From the NCBI RefSeq assembly GCF_900184945.1, contig NZ_FXYF01000010.1, forward strand, positions 113,346 through 177,345: a stretch of 64,000 bases of DNA. Direction: 5' to 3'. The notes under the pieces were generated by a model that worked only from the letters and a program-made list of their open reading frames with translations, was not told the origin of the DNA and did not search any database. Of the stretch, positions 47,250-54,929 are shown piece by piece. The stretch comes from Antarctobacter aquimaris (GTDB lineage: Bacteria; Pseudomonadota; Alphaproteobacteria; Rhodobacterales; Rhodobacteraceae). Each line of letters begins with the position of its first letter. Within the stretch, counting starts at the first letter, position 1. The translations under genes and the position numbers were made by a program.

Positions 47250-47334
47250 GCCCAGGTGGCGGAATTGGTAGACGCGCTGGTTTCAGGTACCAGTGACTTC
47301 GGTCGTGGAGGTTCGAGTCCTCTCCTGGGCACCA
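47250..47334 (+). tRNA. tRNA-Leu (CAG)
   Basis: Acceptor GCCCAGG pairs with CCTGGGC, and the 3' end ACCA is encoded. The anticodon stem CTGGT/ACCAG encloses the loop TTCAGGT with anticodon CAG (47284-47286). A long variable arm follows, as in Leu tRNAs, and the T loop reads GGTTCGAGTCC. Total 85 bases. An integrase remnant begins ~165 bp behind, so this tRNA is the probable attachment site of a genomic island. Confidence 0.95.
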
Positions 47335-47499
47335 TTTATCCCTCACATAGCTGCTCATAACCACCCTGAAATCCTAGGTTTTCTTAGGGTTTGCGGCTAT
47401 CATTCTGCCCATAGCTGAACATGCTACCCCACCCAATACCCCACCACTTTGGGGTACGGTTCTGGGGTATCAGGCAGGAATGATGGAGGTGATACCCCA
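47335..47499 (+). other. Island-boundary region behind tRNA-Leu
   Basis: 165 bp between the tRNA and the integrase stub, AT-richer than the chromosome to the left. It contains CACCCCACTTTGGGGTACGG-like repeats of GGGGTA (for example TACCCCAC and GGGGTATCAGG). This is typical of the attL region of P4-type islands. The tRNA 3' end is not repeated elsewhere in this window. Confidence 0.5.
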
Positions 47500-47751
47500 G
47501 TGGCGCTCACTGACCTCAAAATCAAGAAAGCCAAGACGGCAGAGAAGCCGTACAAACTCTATGATTCACTGGGCCTGTTCGTCCTCGTGAACCCAAACGG
47601 CTCGAAGCTCTGGCGGCAGAAGTACACGTTCCGCGGGAAGGAGCGGCTCTTGGCCCACGGATCGTACCCAGAAGTGTCGCTGCGAGAAGCCAGAGCAAAG
47701 CGCGATGCCATCCGGGTGCAGCTGGCAGAGGGTACTGACCCGACCGTGTGA
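47500..47751 (+). pseudogene. P4-type tyrosine integrase, N-terminal stub
   Basis: Only the N-terminal DUF4102 arm-binding domain remains: ALTDLKIKKAKTAEKPYKLYD, LFVLVNPNGSKLWRQKY, LAHGSYPEVSLREARAKRD. The GTG at 47500 follows GGAGGTG; an earlier in-frame start is possible. The frame is cut after EGTDPTV, and the stop codon is the TGA of the IS3 terminus at 47749. The catalytic domain is missing, so the island cannot be excised by this gene. Confidence 0.85.
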
Positions 47752-48128
47752 CCTGCCCCCTGCCAGTCCCTCACTCATGACGAGAGTCTGCAAGTTGGAT
47801 TTTGGTATTCGGCTTCCCCGTCTAGCGCAAACGCGCCGGGCGCGGACCCCTCACATTGCTCAAGCGTCCGGCGCGCTTGCTGCGGCGTCTGGTTGGCCAG
47901 GGACGAGTGCGGTCTGACCGCATTGTCGTCGTAACGCCAGAGGGCCAGCTTTCGCCGTGCGTCATCCAGACTGTCGAAGATCTCCTCGTTCAGCAGTTCG
48001 TCCCTGAGGCTGCCGTTGAAGCTCTCGATGAAGGCGTTCTGCTGCGGTTTGCCGGGATCGATGTAGTGCCATGGCACGGTGTTCTCGTCGGCCCATTTCA
48101 GGATCGCCCGACTGGTGAACTCGGTGCC

Positions 48129-48170
48129 CCTATCGGCAGATTTGCTTTGCAAATCGCCTGTCGGGCAATG
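48129..48170. repeat. Short palindromic insertion, family 1, copy A
   Basis: Exactly 42 bp inserted in OrfB of the IS3 element, in frame. It includes GATTTGCTTTGCAAATC (7-bp arms around TTT) and CTGTCGGGCAATG. The uninterrupted coding strand would read GACAAC-GGCACC (VSDNGTEF). It has the same length as copy B and the same layout as B, C and D. Confidence 0.8.
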
Positions 48171-48916
48171 GTTGTCACTGACGATGCAGCCGGGCTTGCC
48201 GTAGATCCGGATCAGGGCGCTGAACTCCCGGGCAACCCGTGCGCCGGACAGGCTGGTATCGGCAACCAGGCACAGGCATTCGCGCGTGCAATCGTCGATC
48301 ACCGCCAGCATCCGGAACTTCCGCGAGGCGCCAAAGCTGTCGGACAGGAAATCCAGGGACCAGCGCGCGTTGGGTTGTCCAGCGGCCGGCATCGGCACCC
48401 TGGTCCCACGCGCCCGTTTTCGGCCGCGTCGGCGCTTTACCGACAGACCTTCCTCGCGGTAGATGCGATACAGCTTCTTGTGGTTCATGATCATGCCTTT
48501 CCGCTCCAACAGGACACCGATCCGGCGGTAGCCGAACCGACGCCGCTGGCCGGCGATCTCCTGCATCTCCTTGCGGATCTCGGCACTGTCCGGCGGGCGT
48601 TCTCGCCGGACAGTCTTGGGATCGACACCGACCAGGCTGCAGGCTCTGCGCTGCGAGATGTCATGATCCCGCATCGCCCGGAGCGCCGCGTCTCGCCGCT
48701 GGCTCGATGTCGTCAGCTCTTTCCCAGCAGGTCCTTGAGCACGACGTTGTCCAGCATCGCATCGGCCAGCAACCGCTTCAGCTTGGCGTTCTCGTCCTCC
48801 AGCGCCTTCAGCCTGGCGGCCTCGGACACGTCCATCCCGCCATATCTGGCCTTCAGCTTGTAGAACGTCGCGGTGCTCAAGCCATGCCTGCGGCACACCT
48901 CCGCGGTAGGCAATCC

Positions 48917-48964
48917 GTTCTGCGCTACGATTGATCCACTGGATCAATCGCTTAACGCTTGAAC
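48917..48964. repeat. Short palindromic insertion, family 2, copy F
   Basis: A 48-bp near-palindrome in OrfA of the IS3 element, with ends GTTC and GAAC. The perfect 19-bp core is ATTGATCCACTGGATCAAT. The 16-bp segment GATCCACTGGATCAAT recurs at 50141-50156. It shifts the reading frame between the OrfA start and its HTH. Confidence 0.8.
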
Positions 48965-49086
48965 CCTGTTCCTTGATCATCCCGATGATCTGCGCCTCGG
49001 TGAAACGGCTCTTTCTCATGTATCTGCTCCTTCAGGGTTGGCGCAGACCCTACATTACGGTGAGGGATTTCGCGGGGGGCAGGTCA

Positions 49087-49108
49087 GCAAAGCCAATGTC
49101 ACGAGAGG
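49087..49108. repeat. Short palindromic insertion, family 1, truncated copy E
   Basis: GCAAAGCCAATGTCACGAGA is the distal half of a family 1 unit. It lies between the IS3 (IS407-like) right terminus and the KISM codons of the older IS3 OrfB. The proximal half is missing at the IS boundary, so the newer IS or a deletion cut this copy. Confidence 0.65.
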
Positions 49109-49744
49109 CATGCTGATCTTGATCTTGCGGCCCGCCAGCACCTTGATGAAGTCGGTCGATGTGAACTGGCTGCCCTGATCGGTGTTGAAGGTCTCGGGGG
49201 CACCGTGACGCGTGAGTGCCTCCTCGACCGCCTCGACGCAGAAGCCAGCCTCCAGCGTGATCGACACCCGCCATGCCAAGACCCGCCGGGTGAACCAGTC
49301 CAGCACGGCGCCGAGGTAGATGAACCCGCGCGCCATGGGGATGTAGGTGATGTCCATCGCCCAGACCTGGTTGGGCCGGGTGATGGGCAGCTTCCAGAGC
49401 AGATAGGGATAAATCTTGTGTCCCGGCGCCGGTTTCGAGGTGTTCAGGTTGCCATAGAGTGCCTCGATGTCCATACGCTTCATCACCGTGGCAACGTGCA
49501 GCCGCCCGACCTTCCTGGACCAGCAGCCCCTGCAACATCCGGCTGCCCATCGCCCGGCAGGGCATCACACAGTGATGTCCCGAGAGGGGGTGAACTGAAA
49601 CTCCATATGCAGATGGTCGATCCGGTGCATGAGTTACAGATCCGCATCCCCGACCGGCTGAGGCTGGTAGTAGATGCTGCCAAGGCTGATCCTGAGAACC
49701 CTGGCCTGGCGCGACAGGCTCAGCCTTGCGTTTCGATCGATCAT
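49105..49744 (-). pseudogene. Second IS3-family element, OrfB remnant
   Basis: It starts MIDRNAKLSLSRQARVL and ISLGSIYYQPQPV, then is broken at HMEFQF by the 42-bp insertion D (49548-49589). It resumes with GSRMLQGLLVQE in one frame and MKRMDIEALYGNLNTSKPAP in another. The integrase core WAMDITYIPMARGFIYLGAV and NTDQGSQFTS gives the first two catalytic Asp residues. The frame stops shortly after KISM, where copy E and the newer IS interrupt it, so the catalytic Glu is lost. Confidence 0.85.
49548..49589. repeat. Short palindromic insertion, family 1, copy D
   Basis: A 42-bp unit in the OrfB remnant, between HMEFQF and GSRMLQG. It has CGCCCGGCAGGGCATCACAC, AGTGATGTCCCGAGAGGGG, and the inverted arms GCATCAC/GTGATG. 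It matches copy C at most positions. Confidence 0.75.
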
Positions 49745-49751
49745 CTTTTTT

Positions 49752-50092
49752 TAGCTCCCTCTCGTGCCATCGCTTTGCGATGCACTGCCGGGCAGCGGGA
49801 CAGCAGACCCGTCCTGCCGAGTGCGCCGGACAAAAACTTCCTCCAGCGTCGGCTCTCCGATCTTCGCATGCAGGGTCCTCACGTCGGCCACCGGTTCCGG
49901 CTCAGCCTACACGCTGTCGCCGAACACACCGGTCGCACCCTCGAGCATCTGGTCGCGCCACTGCTTGATCTGGTTCGGATGGACGTCGAAATCCTGCGCC
50001 AGTTCGATCAGGGTCTTCTCGCCCTTGATCGCAGCTACGGCCACCTTCGCCTTGAACGCCGGGCTGTGATTACGGCGTGGTCGTCTTGCCAT
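49752..50092 (-). pseudogene. Second IS3-family element, OrfA remnant
   Basis: Starts at the ATG at 50092 with RRNHSPAFKAKVAVAAIKGE, a typical IS3-group OrfA helix-turn-helix (LIELAQDFDVHPNQIKQWRD). A stop after GVFGDSV (49907) truncates it to 61 residues. The sequence then continues in frame-broken form (EPVADVRTLHAKIGE, TLEEVFV). Its last codons (GLLSAKK region) are interrupted by copy B at 49756-49797. No function is expected. Confidence 0.82.
49756..49797. repeat. Short palindromic insertion, family 1, copy B
   Basis: Exactly 42 bp: TCCCTCTCGTGCCATCGC, TTTGCGATGCACTGCCGGGC, AGCG. The inverted arms are CATCGC/GCGATG around TTT. If it is removed, the coding strand reads GGTCTGCTGTCC-GCTAAAAAA, the expected GLLSAKK end of OrfA. 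Confidence 0.82.
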
Positions 50093-50128
50093 GGGTCTTC
50101 TCCTCGCTCGCAGCATCATGCCGCTTCT

Positions 50129-50164
50129 CGCCGGGAAATCGATCCACTGGATCAATTTCTGGCG
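50129..50164. repeat. Short palindromic insertion, family 2, copy G
   Basis: An imperfect 36-bp palindrome with ends CGCC and GGCG, 37 bp upstream of the second IS3 OrfA start. It shares GATCCACTGGATCAAT with copy F exactly. It lies in the untranslated end of the IS rather than in coding sequence. Confidence 0.65.
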
Positions 50165-50524
50165 CGACCCACACGCGGAAAATCGACTTATCCCGGCTGT
50201 TCGGATTCCCCCAGCCACCTCTCTTTTCGGACTTCGCGCCGCAGAGATCGAGGGACACTCGGACCGTGATGGTCGCCGGATCTACGCCCGAACGACCCTT
50301 CAGGCAGATGGGGTCAGGCCCAGGACACTATGCGCTTGGGCATCGCCGGAGCGGACAAGCGCCGCTGCATAAGCCACCACCGCCAATGCGCAGCATAGGC
50401 GAGACGCCCAGAAGGCTTGCTCCGAGGGCGCGCTTGAAAAGGCGTGCGTCGTGAGCCTGCAGGCGGTCGGCACCATCCACATTTTCCGCGTCATTCCGGC
50501 TCGAAGCCCGAGTGTGTGCCGCGA
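50165..50524. other. Non-coding remainder between the IS3 remnant and the BKACE gene
   Basis: 360 bp with no supportable gene. It probably includes the terminal part of the older IS3 element, whose inverted repeat I could not identify. A 64-codon leftward frame (50300-50494) looks like no known protein. Confidence 0.4.
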
Positions 50525-51454
50525 TCAGAACCCGACCTTGTCGGCCCCCTTCAAATGCAGGATCTCGCGGGCTTCATCCGGGGTCGCCAATTCCAGCCCC
50601 AGCCCCTCGATGATCTGGCGGACCTTGGTCACCTGTTGCGCGTTGCTTTTCGCCAGCTGGCCGGGTCCGAGCCAGAGCGAATCCTCGAGCCCCACCCGCA
50701 CGTTCCCGCCCATGGCCGCAGCCATCGCCGCGATCGGCAGCTGGTTCTTGCCCGCGCCCAGAACGGACCATTGATACTGGTCCCCGAAGAGCCGGTCCGC
50801 CGTCCGTTTCATGTGCATCACGTCATCGGGATGCGCGCCGATGCCCCCCATCAGGCCAAACACCGTCTGGATGAACAGCGGCGTCTTGACGAGGCCAGCA
50901 TCGAGGAAGTGCTTGAGGTTGTACAGGTGCGCCGTGTCGTAACACTCGAACTCGAACCGCGTGCCCAGGGGGCCGAGCGTGGTCAGGATGTACTCGATCT
51001 GACCGAAGCTGTTGTTGAAGATGATGTTCTTGTTGCCAAGATAGTCGCGTTCCCACTGGTGTTTCAGCTCGGGAAAGCGTTTCAGCATGGGGAACAGGCC
51101 AAAGTTCATCGACCCCATGTTGAGCGAGGCGACCTCGGGGCGGTACGTCTCGGCGGGGCGGACACGTTCTTCGATGGTCATGGTGGGGGCGCCGCCCGTG
51201 GTGATGTTCACGACGCAATCGGACGCCTGCTTGATCACCCTGAGAAAGGGCGCGAAGGCCTCGGGCGACTGGTCCGGGCGGCCGTCCTCGGGATCGCGCG
51301 CATGCAGGTGCACGATGGCCGCGCCGGCTTGCGCCGCGCCGATGGCGGCGTCGGCGATCTCCGAGGCGGTCACGGGAAGATGCTCGGACATCGAGGGCGT
51401 GTGGATGGCGCCGGTCACGGCGCAGGTGATGATGACCTTGCGGGGTTTCGCCAT
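50525..51454 (-). CDS. BKACE-type beta-keto acid cleavage enzyme
   Basis: A 309-residue TIM-barrel enzyme of the 3-keto-5-aminohexanoate cleavage (BKACE, DUF849) family. These condense a beta-keto acid with acetyl-CoA and split it into acetoacetate and a new CoA ester. Typical motifs are VIITCAVTGAIHTPSMSEHLP, AAIVHLHARDPEDGRP with Zn-binding His residues, and GNVRVGLEDSLWLGPGQLA with the catalytic Glu region. It is the last gene of the transporter unit, 13 bp behind the 3-hydroxyacyl-CoA-dehydrogenase-like gene. Dehydrocarnitine is one known substrate class, but the substrate here is unproven. Confidence 0.88.
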   Translation of the reverse strand: MAKPRKVIITCAVTGAIHTPSMSEHLPVTASEIADAAIGAAQAGAAIVHLHARDPEDGRPDQSPEAFAPFLRVIKQASDCVVNITTGGAPTMTIEERVRPAETYRPEVASLNMGSMNFGLFPMLKRFPELKHQWERDYLGNKNIIFNNSFGQIEYILTTLGPLGTRFEFECYDTAHLYNLKHFLDAGLVKTPLFIQTVFGLMGGIGAHPDDVMHMKRTADRLFGDQYQWSVLGAGKNQLPIAAMAAAMGGNVRVGLEDSLWLGPGQLAKSNAQQVTKVRQIIEGLGLELATPDEAREILHLKGADKVGF

Positions 51455-51467
51455 GGTCTTTGCTCCT

Positions 51468-52400
51468 TCAGGATTGTTCGGATGCGAGGTGCCGGCGCAG
51501 CGCGGCAAGCCGGGCGTCGCGGCGATCCTGTCTCGCACGGATGGTGTCGGGGCTGCGGTCCTGCGGCCAGGTCGCGGCGATCTTTTCGGCATTGTCGACC
51601 GAGAAGACCTCCGGTCCGGCGGGCTCTTGCGCCAGTCGCGCGTAAAAGCCGCCGTATCTCGTGGCGTAATCGACGATGCCGCCGGGCGCATTGAGGTCGA
51701 TGGTCTCGATCGGACCCATCAGGGCCCATCGCAAGCCCAGCCCGTCCTTGATCGTGGCGTCCAGCCCTTCGACGCTGACCACCCCTTCTGCCAGCAAGCG
51801 CAGCGCTTCGGCCAGCAGCGCCCCTTGCAGGCGGTTGAGCACGAAGCCGTCGCGTTCGCGGGTCATGCGCACGGGAACCTGCCCGATCGCGGCATAGAAT
51901 GCCTCGGCCCGATCCATGGTCTCGGTGGTGGTCCACGGCGCGGGGCAAAGCTCGACCACCGGGACCAGGTGCGGCGGGTTCACAGGGTGGCCCACCAGAC
52001 AGCGGCCGCGATGCTCCAGCGCTTCGGTAAAGCGCGAGGCGACGATGGCGGAGGTGGAGGAGGCGATGATCGCCTCCGGCGCGGTTGCGGCATCGAGCCG
52101 GGCGAAAAGCTCGATCTTGACCTCCACCTTTTCCGGACCGTTTTCCTGCACGAAGATGGCGCCGCCGACGGCCTCTTGCAGGGTGGGACAGGTGCGGATG
52201 CGGGCCAGCGCCCCTTCGCGGTCCTCCAGCAGACCTTCGGCCTGCATGGTGTCGCACAGCTTGGTCATGTCGGCCTTGAAGCGGTCCAGAACGCCCGGAT
52301 CGGCATCCCAGACCTGGACTTCGTATCCGGCGCGGGCGAAAAGCGCGCTCCAGGCGCGCCCGATCAGGCCCGCGCCTATGATGGCGACGGTTTCGGTCAT
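51468..52400 (-). CDS. 3-hydroxyacyl-CoA dehydrogenase-type oxidoreductase
   Basis: A 310-residue NAD-dependent enzyme of the 3HCDH/lambda-crystallin family. N-terminal Rossmann loop VAIIGAGLIGRAWSALFA, then ASSTSAIVASRFTEAL and the catalytic His region VGHPVNPPHLVPVVELC. The C-terminal helical domain is VLNRLQGALLAEALRLLAEG. L-carnitine dehydrogenase and gulonate dehydrogenase belong to this branch. The neighbouring BKACE enzyme suggests it oxidises a 3-hydroxy acid to the BKACE substrate. It lies between the ATPase gene (14-bp gap) and BKACE. Confidence 0.85.
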   Translation of the reverse strand: MTETVAIIGAGLIGRAWSALFARAGYEVQVWDADPGVLDRFKADMTKLCDTMQAEGLLEDREGALARIRTCPTLQEAVGGAIFVQENGPEKVEVKIELFARLDAATAPEAIIASSTSAIVASRFTEALEHRGRCLVGHPVNPPHLVPVVELCPAPWTTTETMDRAEAFYAAIGQVPVRMTRERDGFVLNRLQGALLAEALRLLAEGVVSVEGLDATIKDGLGLRWALMGPIETIDLNAPGGIVDYATRYGGFYARLAQEPAGPEVFSVDNAEKIAATWPQDRSPDTIRARQDRRDARLAALRRHLASEQS

Positions 52401-52414
52401 GTCGAGCCCTTTCC

Positions 52415-54925
52415 TTACAGCCAGAGGACCTGACGGCGCAGGTCGATGTCATGGGCCAGTGCGGCGGAGGGCCCTTCGTGGATGATGCTGCCGCGTTCCA
52501 GTGCCACGGTACGATCCGACAGCGTCAGCGCAAGATCGAGGTTGTGATCCACGATGATGATGGACACCTCCTCGCGCAGGCGGTCGAAGGTTTCGAACAA
52601 CTGTTCGACGATGGCCGGAGAAAGCCCCTCGAACGGCTCGTCGAGCAGCAGGACACGGGTGTCGCCGGACAGGGCGCGCGCCACGGCGGCCATCTGCTGT
52701 TCGCCGCCCGACAGGTAGTCGGCGGGCGTGTCGATACGCTCCTTGAGGCGCGGGAAATAGGCAAAGATGCGCTCTTCGTCCCAATGCGATCCGGCGCCGG
52801 TCTGACGCTGGATGCGGCCGAGTTCGAGGTTGTCCTTGACCGACATGCCCGCGAACAGTCCGCGCCCCTGCGGGACGTAGGAGATCCCGGCGCGGGCCAT
52901 CGCAGCCGACGACATCCCCTGGATCGGGGTGCCATCGAGCCGGATTTCGCCGCTGCCGATCGGCGCGATGCCGATCAGGGATTTCAGCAGCGTCGACTTG
53001 CCCGCGCCGTTGCGGCCCAGCAGCGCGAGGATCTCTCCCTGTCGCAAATCAAAGCTCACATCATGGATGATGTGGCTTTTGCCGTAACTCACGTTGACCT
53101 TGTCGAGCGACAAGAGAACCTTGTCCTGCATGGTGCTGGTGCGGGTCTTGCCTGCCACGGCAGAGGTGCCGGAGCCGATATAGACCTCCTGCACGCGCTT
53201 GTCGTTCCGCGCATCATCCACCGTGCCGTCGAGCAGTACCTGGCCTTCGTTCATCACCGTGACGTGGTCGGCCAATTCGAACACGCGATCGATATCGTGC
53301 TCGACCAGCAGCACCGGGATATCCGCAGACAGCGCCTTGAGCAGATGTCCTATGCGTTCGCGCTCGGCCGCCGAGAGGCCCGCCAGCGGCTCGTCCGCCA
53401 GCAGTATGCGCGGATGGTTTCCCAGGGCGAGGCCAAGGTCCAGCAACCGCTGACCACCATAGGACAGCGATCCTGCCTCTGCCTCTTCCATACCCGACAG
53501 TCCGGCATAATCCATGATCTGCGCGGTCCGCTCGTTGACCTGCGCAAGGTTGCGAGCACGGATCACCGGGTTCATGCGCTGAGCGTCCCCGGCCTGTACG
53601 GCAAGGCGGATATTCTCCCGCACGGTGAGCAAGGGGAACAGGTTGGTGATCTGGAAACTGCGTCCGATGCCCGCCGCGGAAATCTCCTCGGGCGTGCGGC
53701 CCGACAGCGGCACCCCGGCAAGGGTCACTGTGCCCGCATCGGGCTTGTAGAGCCCCGACAGGAGGTTGAACGCCGTCGTCTTGCCCGCGCCGTTCGGCCC
53801 GATGAGCGCGTGCAGTGTCCGGTCGCGGACCGAGATGCCCACATCGTCCACGGCCTTGAGACCGCCGAAGTGTTTCGAGATTCCCTTGGCGACCAGCAGC
53901 GCGCCGTCGGTATGATCCTTTGGCTTCAGGAAGGCAGGCAAGGGGTGCACCCCGGCCTTGCGGCCCGCCATCGCCGCGCCGGTCTCGGCTGGCGGGTTCA
54001 GGTAGCGGCGGATCTGGCCGGGAATGCCGATCAGGCCGTCACGGGCGTAGAGCACGAAGATCATGAAGACGAGGCCGAACCAGAGCAACCAGTTGTCGGT
54101 GTAGATCGAGAGGTATTCGCGAAAGAGGATGTAGAACAGCGCCCCGATGGCCGGGCCGAGATAGCTGCGCATCCCGCCGATGACGACCATCGCCAGCAGT
54201 TCTCCGGAAAAGATCACCGACATCGGCTCGGCCGAGGTCATGCGGTTCTTGTAGAGCAACAGCACCCCCGCCAGCGCGGTGATCGTGGCCGAAAGCACGA
54301 AGGCGGCAAGCTTGTAGCGGTCGACCTTGTAGCCAAGAAAGCGCGCGCGCTGCTCGTTTTCGCGGATTGCCAGCAGCACGCTGCCGAGGGGCGAATTGTT
54401 GAATCTCCACAGCAGCACCAGCACCGCGAAGGCGATGACCGCCACCAGCCAGTAATAGGGTTCCGACATGTTGAAATCGAACCCGAGGAAGGCAGGTCGT
54501 TCGATGCCGCCCAGGCCGTTCTCGCCTCCCGTCACCTCGGTCCAGCGGAAGGCGATGGAAAAGCCGAGCGCCGAGAGGGCCAAGGTCATGAGCGAGAAGT
54601 AGACCCCGCGACGGCGCAGGATCAGGGCGCCGAACCCGGTGGCGATGATCGCCGTCGCACCGACCGCGACCAACATGGGGACGAGGAACGCGCCCCCCAT
54701 GGCAAGCGAGGTCAGGCCCGCCAGATAGGCCCCCAGGCCGAACCAGGCGCCATGGCCGAAGCTGACCAGCCCGGTCCGCCCGGCGAGGATGTTGAGCCCC
54801 ATGCAGGCCAGGCCATAGACGACGACTTCGGTGGCGGAGGTATATGTCAGGCCAGCGGCGACGATCACGAAAGGCAGCACGAAAAGCGCCGCGGCGGCGA
54901 TCAGAAGAGGATGTATGCGGATCAT
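52415..54925 (-). CDS. Fused LivM-LivG-LivF branched-chain-type ABC transporter
   Basis: A single 836-residue polypeptide holding three usually separate subunits. Residues 1-~310 are the LivM-type permease (GLVSFGHGAWFGLGAYL). Residues ~342-590 are the LivG ATPase with Walker A GPNGAGKTT (Lys382) and ILLADEPLAGLS. Residues ~602-836 are the LivF ATPase with Walker A GRNGAGKST (Lys643), signature LSGGEQQMAAVARAL and VLLLDEPFEGLSP. No frameshift or linker stop is seen. The start at 54925 is 4 bp behind livH. Together with livH and the binding protein it makes a complete importer. Confidence 0.9.
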   Translation of the reverse strand: MIRIHPLLIAAAALFVLPFVIVAAGLTYTSATEVVVYGLACMGLNILAGRTGLVSFGHGAWFGLGAYLAGLTSLAMGGAFLVPMLVAVGATAIIATGFGALILRRRGVYFSLMTLALSALGFSIAFRWTEVTGGENGLGGIERPAFLGFDFNMSEPYYWLVAVIAFAVLVLLWRFNNSPLGSVLLAIRENEQRARFLGYKVDRYKLAAFVLSATITALAGVLLLYKNRMTSAEPMSVIFSGELLAMVVIGGMRSYLGPAIGALFYILFREYLSIYTDNWLLWFGLVFMIFVLYARDGLIGIPGQIRRYLNPPAETGAAMAGRKAGVHPLPAFLKPKDHTDGALLVAKGISKHFGGLKAVDDVGISVRDRTLHALIGPNGAGKTTAFNLLSGLYKPDAGTVTLAGVPLSGRTPEEISAAGIGRSFQITNLFPLLTVRENIRLAVQAGDAQRMNPVIRARNLAQVNERTAQIMDYAGLSGMEEAEAGSLSYGGQRLLDLGLALGNHPRILLADEPLAGLSAAERERIGHLLKALSADIPVLLVEHDIDRVFELADHVTVMNEGQVLLDGTVDDARNDKRVQEVYIGSGTSAVAGKTRTSTMQDKVLLSLDKVNVSYGKSHIIHDVSFDLRQGEILALLGRNGAGKSTLLKSLIGIAPIGSGEIRLDGTPIQGMSSAAMARAGISYVPQGRGLFAGMSVKDNLELGRIQRQTGAGSHWDEERIFAYFPRLKERIDTPADYLSGGEQQMAAVARALSGDTRVLLLDEPFEGLSPAIVEQLFETFDRLREEVSIIIVDHNLDLALTLSDRTVALERGSIIHEGPSAALAHDIDLRRQVLWL

Positions 54926-54929
54926 CGTT

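Larger units (their letters stand above)
47775..49019 (-). pseudogene. IS3-family transposase OrfAB, disrupted by short palindromes
   Basis: The normal IS407-type OrfA start is present ([18 protein letters not shown]). A 48-bp palindrome then interrupts it, and the real OrfA continuation ([19 protein letters not shown]) is in another frame at 48713-48913. The frame of the OrfA start is now continuous with OrfB, giving one 414-codon frame that reads nonsense through the HTH. OrfB carries the DDE residues [15 protein letters not shown] and [13 protein letters not shown] second, 42-bp palindrome inserts 14 residues between VSDN and GTEFTS. A functional OrfA is unlikely. Confidence 0.82.
47749..49086 (-). 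mobile_element. IS3-family element (IS407-like), with internal palindromic insertions
   Basis: Terminal inverted repeats: left TGACCTGCCCCC (47749) and right, on the other strand, TGACCTGCCCCCC (49086). Both then carry TCCCTCAC near positions 20-30 of the end. Length 1338 bp, about 90 bp longer than usual because two short palindromic sequences (48129-48170, 48917-48964) are inserted. The flanks are the integrase stub on the left and the older IS3 on the right, with no obvious target duplication, so a deletion has occurred. Confidence 0.85.

Noticed and set aside
50300..50494. 64-codon leftward frame
   Set aside because: It has no family features and lies in the remainder between IS and cassette.
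50525..52400. Firm carnitine-pathway assignment for BKACE and the dehydrogenase
   Set aside because: Only the family pair supports it. There is no thioesterase, and no betaine or carnitine-specific transporter can be recognised.
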